Assembly (NCBI GenBank): GCA_031282535.1
Contig: JAITDM010000010.1
Span: 1 to 6,494, forward strand
Reading direction: 5' to 3'
Source: Oscillospiraceae bacterium
GTDB taxonomy: Bacteria; Bacillota; Clostridia; Oscillospirales; UBA929
DNA length: 6,494 nucleotides
Shown: positions 1-5,458 of the stretch, in pieces
How the letters are laid out: every line of letters starts with the position of its first letter
Numbering within the stretch: the stretch's first letter is position 1
Program-made: the position numbers and the translations under genes
Notes under the pieces: generated by a model
The model's input: only the letters and a program-made list of their open reading frames with translations
Databases searched by the model: none
What the model was told of the DNA's origin: nothing

Positions 1-2
1 CG

Positions 3-740
3 GCCGGGACGCTGGCGGACTGCCTGCAGGAGGCGGACTGCATCGTGCTGCCTATCCCCATGACGCTGGACCACGGGGCCCTGAACGCGCCGGCGCTCCG
101 CCACCCGCCGGCGGCGGCGGAGATCTGGCGAATGACCCGGCCCGGGCAGGTGCTGGCGGGCGGGCGCATCCCGGAGGCCCTGCGGCAGGCGGGCGCCGCG
201 CGCGGGGTCGCGGTGTGGGATGTCCTGACGCGGGACGACTTCGCCGTGCGCAACGCGGTGCCCACCGCGGAGGGCGCGCTGCAGATCGCTATGGAAAATA
301 TGCCCATTACATTGCACGGCGCGCGCTGTCTCGTCGTCGGGTACGGGCGCATCGGCAAGGCGCTCTCCCGCCGCTTGCGGTCCCTCGGCGCACAGGTGAC
401 GTCGTCGGCCCGCCGGCAGGCGGACCTCGCCTGGATCGAAATCGAGGGCGGCCGGGCCGTCCACACGCAGGCGCTGGAGACAGTCCTCGGGGACTGCGAC
501 GCCGTCTTCAACACGGTGCCCGCGCCCGTGCTGACGCAGGACCGCCTGAAGCTGCTGCCCCCCGGCTGCCTGTGCGTCGACCTGGCTTCCGCGCCGGGGG
601 GCGTCGACTTCGACGCCGCCCACAGGCTGGGGCTGCGCTGCATCTGGGCGCTGAGCCTGCCGGGCAAGGTGGCGCCCCGGACCGCCAGCCTCATCCTGCG
701 CGACACGCTGTATCACATCATGATGGAGGGATCGCCATGA
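3..740 (+). CDS. dpaA: Dipicolinate synthase subunit A (DpaA/SpoVFA), 5' end outside window
   Basis: With DpaB this subunit oxidises dihydrodipicolinate (from the lysine pathway) to dipicolinic acid, the spore-core chelator of Ca2+; in spore formers it acts in the mother cell. The frame is open from base 3, so the gene enters from the left. 245 codons are visible, against roughly 300 residues for the family, so about 50 N-terminal residues are missing. A Rossmann dinucleotide-binding glycine motif, VVGYGRIGKAL, is encoded near 334-366. It is followed by the NTVPAPVL and DLASAPGG segments typical of DpaA and related NAD(P)-dependent dehydrogenases. An in-frame GTG at 45 is not the start, because conserved-looking coding continues upstream of it. 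The TGA stop overlaps the dpaB start (ATGA), so the two subunits are translationally coupled. Family assignment is by recognition of the protein and by the dpaB neighbour. Confidence 0.93.
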   Translation, partial: AGTLADCLQEADCIVLPIPMTLDHGALNAPALRHPPAAAEIWRMTRPGQVLAGGRIPEALRQAGAARGVAVWDVLTRDDFAVRNAVPTAEGALQIAMENMPITLHGARCLVVGYGRIGKALSRRLRSLGAQVTSSARRQADLAWIEIEGGRAVHTQALETVLGDCDAVFNTVPAPVLTQDRLKLLPPGCLCVDLASAPGGVDFDAAHRLGLRCIWALSLPGKVAPRTASLILRDTLYHIMMEGSP

Positions 741-1330
741 ACACCCCCATACGCGTGGGCTTCGCCGTGTGCGGTTCTTTCTGTTCCCTGGCCCAGGCGA
801 TGACCGCCCTGGAGGACCTGACGGCGCGGGGTTACGAGCTGTGGCCCATCATGTCGGAAAACGCCTACGGCACAGACACCCGCTTCGGCCGCGCCGCCCG
901 CTTCATCGAACAGATGGAGGCGCTCTGCGCCCGCCCGGTCCTCCACACCATCGCGGAGACCGAACCCATCGGCCCGCGCCGGCTGCTCGACGTGCTGGCC
1001 GTCGTCCCCTGCACCGGGAACACGCTGGCCAAACTGGCCTGCGGCATCACCGACACCAGCGTCACAATGGCCTGCAAGGCGCATCTGCGCAACGAACGGC
1101 CCCTGGTCCTCGCCATCGCCTCAAACGACGCGCTGGCGGCCAACTGGCACAACATCGGGCGCCTGTCGGCGCGCAAGCATGTCTACTTCGTCCCCTTCGG
1201 GCAGGACGATCCGGTCCAGAAGCAAAACAGCCTGGTGTCCGACTTCTCGCTGCTGCCCGCCACACTGGAGGCGGCCCTGGCAGGCCGTCAGCTCCAACCC
1301 CTGCTGGCCCCGCCCGCCAAGAAGGGCTGA
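737..1330 (+). CDS. dpaB: Dipicolinate synthase subunit B (DpaB/SpoVFB)
   Basis: This is the flavoprotein-like second subunit of dipicolinate synthase, 197 residues and close to the usual length of about 200. The N-terminal VGFAVCGSFCSLAQA segment is the flavoprotein-fold phosphate-binding start. It is followed by ELWPIMSENAYGTDTRFG and a PCTGNTLAKLACGITDT segment, both characteristic of DpaB and related flavoproteins. The start is fixed by the ATGA overlap with dpaA and by a GGAGGG ribosome binding site at 725-730 with a 6-base spacer. The known Bacillus spoVF operon continues into asd, dapG and dapA; here dpaB is the last gene and is followed by a toxin-antitoxin remnant. No T-tailed hairpin follows the stop, so the transcript may read on. 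Regulation (a late mother-cell sigma factor in known systems) cannot be seen because the operon promoter lies outside the window. Confidence 0.95.
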   Translation: MNTPIRVGFAVCGSFCSLAQAMTALEDLTARGYELWPIMSENAYGTDTRFGRAARFIEQMEALCARPVLHTIAETEPIGPRRLLDVLAVVPCTGNTLAKLACGITDTSVTMACKAHLRNERPLVLAIASNDALAANWHNIGRLSARKHVYFVPFGQDDPVQKQNSLVSDFSLLPATLEAALAGRQLQPLLAPPAKKG

Positions 1331-1357
1331 ACCGCTCCCCGTCTGCTCTCCCGCATA

Positions 1358-1386
1358 TTGCGATCGATCACGATTTGTGATATGCT
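1358..1386 (+). promoter_or_regulatory. Sigma-A-type promoter of the antitoxin locus with embedded operator-like inverted repeat
   Basis: A TTGCGA -35 hexamer (1358-1363) and a TATGCT -10 hexamer (1381-1386) are separated by exactly 17 bases. The TG at 1378-1379 gives an extended -10. Each hexamer matches consensus at four of six positions. A perfect inverted repeat, ATCAC (1367-1371) and GTGAT (1377-1381), lies in the spacer and touches the -10. This is where type II antitoxins of the Phd/YefM type usually bind to autoregulate. The operator role is inferred from position and symmetry. Confidence 0.6.
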
Positions 1387-1427
1387 GATGTCATCGAAAG
1401 CTGCACAGCGGCAAAGGAGGGTTCACC

Positions 1428-1721
1428 ATGCGGCATGTCACCGCAAACACAGCCCGCGCACAGCTCGACGGGTTGCTGTCCGGCGTGATCCGCGAAGCCG
1501 ACACGGTATCCATCGCCACAGACGAAGGGGCGGCCATTCTCATCAGCGCGGACAAATGGAACGAGATACAACTGTATCTGTAATCCATACACGCGCTCTC
1601 ACGCAAACAGGAGCAAGCGGAGTATCTCCGTCCGCCGTTCCAGTTTGGCAGTTTGAAAGGCATACTCAACATTGACGACGATTTCAGCGACGTTCTCGCG
1701 GACTTCAAGGAGTATATGTGA
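1428..1721 (+). pseudogene. Phd/YefM-type antitoxin, interrupted by one in-frame stop (TAA at 1581-1583)
   Basis: The ATG at 1428 follows a strong AAAGGAGG site (1413-1420, 7-base spacer). The first 51 codons read like a Phd/YefM antitoxin DNA-binding domain: an N-terminal VTANTARAQLDGLL segment, a central strand ending AAILISADKW, and NEIQLYL before the stop. After TAA the same frame stays open for 45 more codons. They encode a C-terminal tail, FGSLKGILNIDDDF...LADFKEYM, of the kind found on antitoxins paired with PIN toxins. The reading ends at TGA 1719-1721, overlapping the toxin ATG by one base. The intact protein would have been about 97 residues. YefM-type proteins often read IQETLYLLS here, so TAA may be a mutated TTA leucine codon; that is inference. 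The 51-residue product might still bind DNA but would lack the toxin-neutralising tail. A sequencing error is the main alternative. Confidence 0.72.
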
Positions 1722-1876
1722 TGAGATATCTGCTTGATACTCACACCGCAATATGGGCTTTGAATGGACACGACAATAAGCTGTCGGCAAAAGCACGGGA
1801 GGCTATTGCAGAGCCCGCATTTATTTGTCACATTGCACAAAAGACAACGTGTGCGGCTGCCTGGGAGGAGGAGTGA
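1721..1876 (+). pseudogene. PIN-domain (VapC-like) toxin, N-terminal fragment only
   Basis: The ORF has 51 codons, against about 125-135 for PIN toxins. It begins MRYLLDTHTAIWAL, the classic PIN first strand with the metal-binding Asp at residue 6, followed by KLSAKAREAIAEP, the usual second helix. Resemblance fades after about residue 38 (near 1835-1845), and the frame stops at TGA 1874-1876. The C-terminal acidic residues needed for ribonuclease activity are therefore absent, and the fragment is expected to be inactive. The short end CAAAWEEE faintly recalls the second acidic PIN motif (AS-x-WE) but could be chance. It has its own AAGGAG site (1707-1712) and a one-base overlap with the antitoxin, normal for such an operon. 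The DNA is richer in A+T than its neighbours (56 G+C in 120 bases at 1681-1800, against 41 in 60 at 3121-3180), consistent with transfer followed by decay. Confidence 0.78.
1863..1873 (+). promoter_or_regulatory. Ribosome binding site of uvrB, inside the toxin remnant
   Basis: The purine run GGGAGGAGGAG contains AGGAGG at 1866-1871 and lies 8-10 bases before the ATG at 1882, which it selects over the in-frame ATG at 1825. It is also the last coding stretch of the toxin fragment, whose stop lies five bases before the uvrB start. Ribosomes reading the remnant would therefore finish on the uvrB start region. Confidence 0.8.
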
Positions 1877-1881
1877 CGCCT

Positions 1882-3840
1882 ATGCCTGCTTTTCGCGTGT
1901 CCAGCCCTTTCGAACCGGCGGGCGACCAACCGCATGCCATCGAGGCGCTGGCCGCCGGGCTCGAAAACGGCCTCCAGGAGCAGACGCTGCTCGGCGTGAC
2001 AGGGTCCGGCAAGACCTTCACCATCGCCAAGATGATCGAGGCGGTGCAGCGTCCTACGCTGGTGCTGGCCCACAACAAGACGCTGGCCGCCCAGCTCTGC
2101 GCGGAATTTCGCGAGTTCTTCCCCGACAACGCCGTGGAATATTTCGTGTCGTACTACGACTACTACCAGCCGGAGGCCTATATCCCGCACACGGACACCT
2201 ACATCGAGAAGGATTCCGCCATCAACGACGAGATCGAGCGGCTGCGCCACAGCGCCACCTCGTCGCTGTTTGAGCGGCGGGACGTGGTGGTGGTGTCCAG
2301 CGTGTCGTGCATCTACTCGCTGGGCGACCCCATCGACTACGCCAACATGGTGCTCTCCCTGCGTCCGGGCCTCCGGTATGACCGCGACCGGATGCTGCGC
2401 AAGTTGATCGAAATCCGTTACGAACGCAACGACATCGCCTTCGAACGCAACAAATTCCGGGTGCGCGGCGACACGGTGGAGATCTTCCCGGTCTACACAA
2501 ACGACTTCGCCATCCGCGTTGAGTTCTTTGGGGATGAGATCGAGCGCCTCTCGGAGATCAACGTGGTCACGGGCGCGCCCCGCCGGATTTTGCAGCACGC
2601 GGCCATCTACCCGGCCTCGCACTATGTCACGAGCGCCGACAAGATGGCGCGGGCCGCCCAGGTGCTGGAGGAGGAGATGTGGGCCCAGGTGCGCCTGTTT
2701 GAGAGCGAGGGCAAGCTGCTCGAGGCGCAGCGCATCAAACAGCGCACGCTGTACGACATCGAGATGATGCAGGAGCTGGGGCACTGCTCCGGCATCGAAA
2801 ACTACTCCCGCGTGATCTCCGGGCGCGCGCCCGGTTCGACGCCCAACACGCTGCTCGACTACTTTCCCAAAGATTTTCTGCTGGTCGTGGACGAATCGCA
2901 CGTCACACTGCCCCAGGTGCGCGCCATGTACGCGGGGGACCGCTCCCGCAAGGAAACCCTGGTGAATTTCGGTTTCCGCCTGCCGTCAGCGCTCGACAAC
3001 CGCCCGCTGAACTTCGAGGAGTTCAACGCGCGGATCGGACAGGCCGTCTACGTGTCGGCCACGCCCAGCGCGTACGAGCGGTCCCGCTCGGGGCAGCTCG
3101 TGGAACAGGTCATCCGCCCCACCGGCCTCGTCGACCCGGAGATCTCCGTGCGCCCGATCGAGGGGCAGATCGACAACCTCATCGAGGAGATCGAGACCCG
3201 GGCGGCGCGGGACGAGCGCGTGCTGGTGACCACGCTGACAAAGAAAATGGCCGAGGACCTGACCGCCTATCTCCAGACCGTCGGCATCAAGGTGCGCTAC
3301 ATGCACCACGACGTCGACACGATTGAGCGCATGGAACTCATCCGGGACCTGCGCCTCGGCGTGTTCCACGTGCTGGTGGGCATCAACCTGCTCCGCGAGG
3401 GGCTCGACCTGCCGGAGGTGTCTTTGGTGGCCATCCTGGACGCCGACAAGGAGGGGTTTTTGCGCTCCGAGACCTCGCTCATCCAGACCGTCGGCCGGGC
3501 GGCGCGCAACGCGCAGGGCCTCGTCGTCATGTACGCCGACCGGGTCACGGACTCCATGCGCCGCGCGATCGACGAGACGAACCGCCGCCGCGCGCGGCAG
3601 ACCGCCCACAACGAGGCGCACGGGATCACCCCGCAGACCATCCGCAAGGGGGTGCGCGGTCTTTTGGAGATCTCCAGCGCCGCGAACAAGCCGGAGAAGA
3701 CCGCGCCCCTGTCCCCGCAAGAAAAAAAGGCGGCCGTCGCCCGCCTGGAAAAGGCCATGCGCGAAGCCGCCCACATGCTGGAGTTCGAATACGCCGCCGT
3801 CCTGCGCGACCAGCTCATCCAGCTGCGGAGCGACAGCTAA
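1882..3840 (+). CDS. uvrB: UvrABC excinuclease subunit B
   Basis: UvrB receives damaged DNA from UvrA, opens and verifies the lesion using ATP, and recruits UvrC for dual incision in nucleotide excision repair. The protein has 652 residues, a normal length. Visible landmarks are: the conserved opening FEPAGDQPHAI; Walker A GVTGSGKT at 38-45; the aromatic beta-hairpin that clamps a DNA strand, starting YYDYYQPEAY at 91-100; the DESH helicase motif at 337-340; motif V-like GINLLREGLDLP at 500-511; motif VI QTVGRAARN at 535-543; and a C-terminal UVR coiled-coil domain at about 612-650 that contacts UvrC. All are intact. The start at 1882 is chosen because family homology begins there and a strong ribosome binding site precedes it. 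In many Firmicutes uvrB is followed by uvrA, but here its end overlaps the convergent pdxT by 4 bases. I see no LexA box (GAAC-N4-GTTC type) in the 550 bases upstream and no clear promoter directly in front, so transcription may come from the toxin-antitoxin promoter at 1358-1386 or from dpaAB. Confidence 0.98.
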   Translation: MPAFRVSSPFEPAGDQPHAIEALAAGLENGLQEQTLLGVTGSGKTFTIAKMIEAVQRPTLVLAHNKTLAAQLCAEFREFFPDNAVEYFVSYYDYYQPEAYIPHTDTYIEKDSAINDEIERLRHSATSSLFERRDVVVVSSVSCIYSLGDPIDYANMVLSLRPGLRYDRDRMLRKLIEIRYERNDIAFERNKFRVRGDTVEIFPVYTNDFAIRVEFFGDEIERLSEINVVTGAPRRILQHAAIYPASHYVTSADKMARAAQVLEEEMWAQVRLFESEGKLLEAQRIKQRTLYDIEMMQELGHCSGIENYSRVISGRAPGSTPNTLLDYFPKDFLLVVDESHVTLPQVRAMYAGDRSRKETLVNFGFRLPSALDNRPLNFEEFNARIGQAVYVSATPSAYERSRSGQLVEQVIRPTGLVDPEISVRPIEGQIDNLIEEIETRAARDERVLVTTLTKKMAEDLTAYLQTVGIKVRYMHHDVDTIERMELIRDLRLGVFHVLVGINLLREGLDLPEVSLVAILDADKEGFLRSETSLIQTVGRAARNAQGLVVMYADRVTDSMRRAIDETNRRRARQTAHNEAHGITPQTIRKGVRGLLEISSAANKPEKTAPLSPQEKKAAVARLEKAMREAAHMLEFEYAAVLRDQLIQLRSDS

Positions 3841-4469
3841 TTTTTTGTTGCCGCTTCGCGGCAACAAGGTCCTAAAACGGCGCGGTGTGTTTCGATGAGG
3901 GTCAGAAAATATTGGTGGATGCGGGGGTCGGAGGTGAGCTCCGGGTGGAAGGCGGTCGCCAGGAGATGGCCCTGGCGGACAGCCACGATCTTTCCGTCCA
4001 CCCTGGCCAGCACCTCGACGTGGGGCGCCACCCGGACGACGTGGGGCGCGCGGATGAAGACCGCGGCGATGTCGCCCACGCCCGCAAACCGGGTCTCCGC
4101 CCGAAAGCTGCCGAGCTGCCGGCCGTAAGCGTTGCGCTGGGTGACGATGTCCATCTCCCCCAGGGGGCCGCGCGCCGTGCCGTGCGGCGTGCGGATGTGT
4201 TTTGAGAGCAAAATCAGGCCGGCGCAGGTGCCGAACACCGGCAGCCCCGCCCGGACAGCCGCCCGGATCGGCGCCAACAGGCCGTACTCCGCCAGCAGCA
4301 TCCCGATCACGGTGCTCTCTCCGCCCGGGATGATCAGACCGTCCACACCCCGGGCGAAGTCCCCGCGCCGACGGATCTCCATGCTCTCCGCCCCCAGGGC
4401 GGAGAGCATATTTCGGTGCTCCCGAAAGGCCCCCTGCAGCGCCAGTACCCCCACGCGTGCCGCACTCAC
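3837..4469 (-). CDS. pdxT: PLP synthase glutaminase subunit PdxT
   Basis: PdxT hydrolyses glutamine and passes ammonia to PdxS in the DXP-independent pyridoxal 5'-phosphate synthase. It has 210 residues. Class-I-like glutaminase features are all present: GVLALQGAFREH near the start; the oxyanion-region PGGEST at 48-53; nucleophile Cys82 in FGTCAG; the RNAYGRQ segment at 112-118; and the His175/Glu177 pair in FHPELT. The start is GTG at 4469-4467, overlapping the pdxS stop (GTGA), which couples translation to pdxS. Family members usually end shortly after the HQYFL helix at about residues 185-190 (around 196 residues in Bacillus subtilis). Here 10-15 extra residues, ending LGPCCREAATKN, are encoded partly by the palindromic hairpin. 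They are unlikely to affect the active site. The stop overlaps the end of convergent uvrB by 4 bases. Confidence 0.97.
   Translation of the reverse strand: MSAARVGVLALQGAFREHRNMLSALGAESMEIRRRGDFARGVDGLIIPGGESTVIGMLLAEYGLLAPIRAAVRAGLPVFGTCAGLILLSKHIRTPHGTARGPLGEMDIVTQRNAYGRQLGSFRAETRFAGVGDIAAVFIRAPHVVRVAPHVEVLARVDGKIVAVRQGHLLATAFHPELTSDPRIHQYFLTLIETHRAVLGPCCREAATKN
3845..3867. repeat. Perfect 10-bp palindromic hairpin between convergent uvrB and pdxT
   Basis: TTGTTGCCGC (3845-3854), a TTC loop, then its exact reverse complement (3858-3867). It starts five bases after the uvrB stop and lies wholly within the last codons of pdxT. The T run (3841-3846) precedes the stem on the plus strand, so on the minus strand an A run follows it. 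Neither strand shows a stem followed by a U tract, so this is not a canonical intrinsic terminator. It could be a dispersed palindromic (REP-like) element or an unconventional bidirectional transcription barrier. Confidence 0.75.
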
Positions 4470-5341
4470 TGGCCCCGCTCCGCCATGAGCAGGCTGATCT
4501 CCTGCTCATTGATCCCCACCATCGCCTCGCCGAGGTCCTCGGAGAGCGCGGCGAGCTGCCCGGCGTCGGTGTAGTGCGTGACAGCCCGCACAATGGCCGC
4601 CGCCCGCTTCGCGGGATCGCCGGATTTGAAGATCCCCGACCCCACAAAGACGCCCTCGGCGCCGAGCAGCATCATCAGCGCCGCGTCCGCCGGTGTGGCC
4701 ACGCCGCCCGCGGCAAAGTTCACCACCGGTAATTTTCCATTTTTTGCCACATATTGCACGAGTGCATACGGCGCGGCGAGCTGCTTGGCCGCCTCGTACA
4801 GCTCGTCCTTCGACCGGGCGGTCAGCGCGCGGATCTCCCCCATGATCTTCCGCATGTGGCGCACGGCCTGCACGACGTCGCCGGTCCCCGGCTCCCCCTT
4901 GGTGCGTATCATCGCCGCGCCCTCGCCGACGCGGCGCAGCGCCTCGCCCAGGTCTCTGGCGCCGCAGACAAACGGAACCTGAAACGCCCGCTTGTCGATG
5001 TGGTACACATCGTCCGCCGGGGAGAGCACCTCGCTCTCGTCGATGTAGTCGATCTCGATGGCCTCCAGGATCCGCGCCTCCGCGATGTGCCCGATGCGGC
5101 ACTTGGCCATGACGGGGATGGAGACGGCCGCCTGAATGCTCTTGATCATCTTGGGGTCGCTCATGCGCGACACGCCGCCGGCCGCCCGGATGTCCGCCGG
5201 GATCCGCTCCAGCGCCATGACCGCACAGGCGCCGGCCGCCTCGGCGATCTGCGCCTGTTCCGGCGTGCTCACGTCCATAATGACGCCGCCCTTCAGCATT
5301 TGGGCCAGATTTTTATTCAGTTCATAACGGTCTTCCTGCAT
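4466..5341 (-). CDS. pdxS: PLP synthase subunit PdxS
   Basis: PdxS is the (beta/alpha)8-barrel synthase that condenses ribose 5-phosphate, glyceraldehyde 3-phosphate and PdxT-derived ammonia into pyridoxal 5'-phosphate; known family members form dodecamers in the cytosol. The protein has 291 residues, against 294 in Bacillus subtilis. Key residues are visible: Asp23 in GGVIMDV; Lys80 in PVMAKCRIGH, which forms the substrate imine; and Lys148 in MIRTKGEPGTG, the second lysine that shuttles the intermediate. The phosphate-binding FAAGGVATPADAA and GVFVGSGIFKS segments are also present. The ATG at 5341-5339 is chosen because it follows an AGGGAGGA site at the correct distance and begins MQEDRYELNKNLAQMLKGG, as in relatives. 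An in-frame ATG ten codons upstream has no ribosome binding site and would sit within a few bases of the predicted transcript start. It is the first gene of the pdxST operon. Confidence 0.98.
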   Translation of the reverse strand: MQEDRYELNKNLAQMLKGGVIMDVSTPEQAQIAEAAGACAVMALERIPADIRAAGGVSRMSDPKMIKSIQAAVSIPVMAKCRIGHIAEARILEAIEIDYIDESEVLSPADDVYHIDKRAFQVPFVCGARDLGEALRRVGEGAAMIRTKGEPGTGDVVQAVRHMRKIMGEIRALTARSKDELYEAAKQLAAPYALVQYVAKNGKLPVVNFAAGGVATPADAALMMLLGAEGVFVGSGIFKSGDPAKRAAAIVRAVTHYTDAGQLAALSEDLGEAMVGINEQEISLLMAERGQ

Positions 5342-5348
5342 ATTTGTT

Positions 5349-5356
5349 TCCTCCCT
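5349..5356 (-). promoter_or_regulatory. Ribosome binding site of pdxS
   Basis: AGGGAGGA on the minus strand, 7 bases before the ATG at 5341. It decides the start over the upstream in-frame ATG at 5371. Confidence 0.85.
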
Positions 5357-5357
5357 C

Positions 5358-5386
5358 TTGCCTGACGGCATTCAGTATAGTATGAT
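5358..5386 (+). promoter_or_regulatory. Promoter of the divergent MocR-type regulator
   Basis: TTGCCT (5358-5363, four of six) and TATGAT (5381-5386, five of six) with an optimal 17-base spacer. The predicted start is near 5393, about 66 bases before the GTG start codon. The -10 overlaps that of the pdxST promoter on the other strand by two bases, so both promoters cannot be occupied by RNA polymerase at once. Confidence 0.55.
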
Positions 5387-5412
5387 TATACCGAGAACTG
5401 GCATGTCTGCAA
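5385..5412 (-). promoter_or_regulatory. pdxST promoter (sigma-A type)
   Basis: Read on the minus strand: a perfect TATAAT -10 (5390-5385) and a weak TTGCAG -35 (5412-5407, three of six matches) with a 16-base spacer. The predicted transcript start is near 5378, giving a leader of about 37 bases. A strong -10 with a poor -35 fits a promoter that needs an activator. The -35 lies between the two arms of the AACTGG...CCAGTT inverted repeat. Confidence 0.65.
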
Positions 5413-5443
5413 TATCCAGTTTGCGATTATTTCGCCATGCCAG
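5396..5443. promoter_or_regulatory. Candidate operator for the MocR/PdxR regulator (CTGG/CCAG repeats)
   Basis: Three related boxes are visible. AACTGG at 5396-5401 and CCAGTT at 5416-5421 form a perfect inverted repeat with a 14-base gap that encloses the pdxST -35. CTGGCATG at 5398-5405 and CATGCCAG at 5436-5443 form a second, longer perfect inverted repeat that shares the left box. The two CCAG boxes lie in the same orientation, 24 bases apart. MocR-family regulators are reported to use combinations of direct and inverted repeats between divergent genes, so this is the obvious binding region. The assignment is inferred from position and symmetry, not from a known consensus. Confidence 0.5.
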
Positions 5444-5458
5444 ATGGGAGGATACGCC

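Noticed and set aside
215..736. Upstream extension of the dpaB reading frame to an ATG at 215.
   Set aside because: The extension is Arg/Gly/Pro-rich frame-shadow sequence inside dpaA; the ATGA overlap and the ribosome binding site at 725-730 fix the dpaB start at 737.
1391..1840. A 149-codon minus-strand frame covering the toxin-antitoxin remnant.
   Set aside because: No recognisable protein features or clear ribosome binding site. The plus strand shows matching antitoxin and toxin motifs with proper ribosome binding sites.
1825..1881. Alternative uvrB start at the ATG at 1825.
   Set aside because: The added residues do not resemble UvrB and lie in the toxin remnant; the ATG at 1882 has the ribosome binding site and begins at the conserved N-terminus.
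1331..1881. Search for a LexA/SOS box in front of uvrB.
   Set aside because: No GAAC-N4-GTTC-like dyad could be found by eye in this interval.
1828..2901. Long minus-strand open frame opposite the first half of uvrB (about 357 codons).
   Set aside because: It is the antisense shadow of a high-GC gene: low-complexity His/Val/Arg-rich product, no start signal, and the plus strand encodes fully conserved UvrB.
3841..3867. Hairpin after uvrB as a rho-independent terminator.
   Set aside because: The T run precedes the stem on the plus strand, and an A run follows it on the minus strand, so neither direction gives a stem followed by U residues.
2986..4647. Very long minus-strand open frame of about 553 codons running through uvrB, pdxT and part of pdxS.
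   Set aside because: It overlaps three conserved genes in other frames and its product has no recognisable domain; stop codons are simply rare in this frame at high GC.
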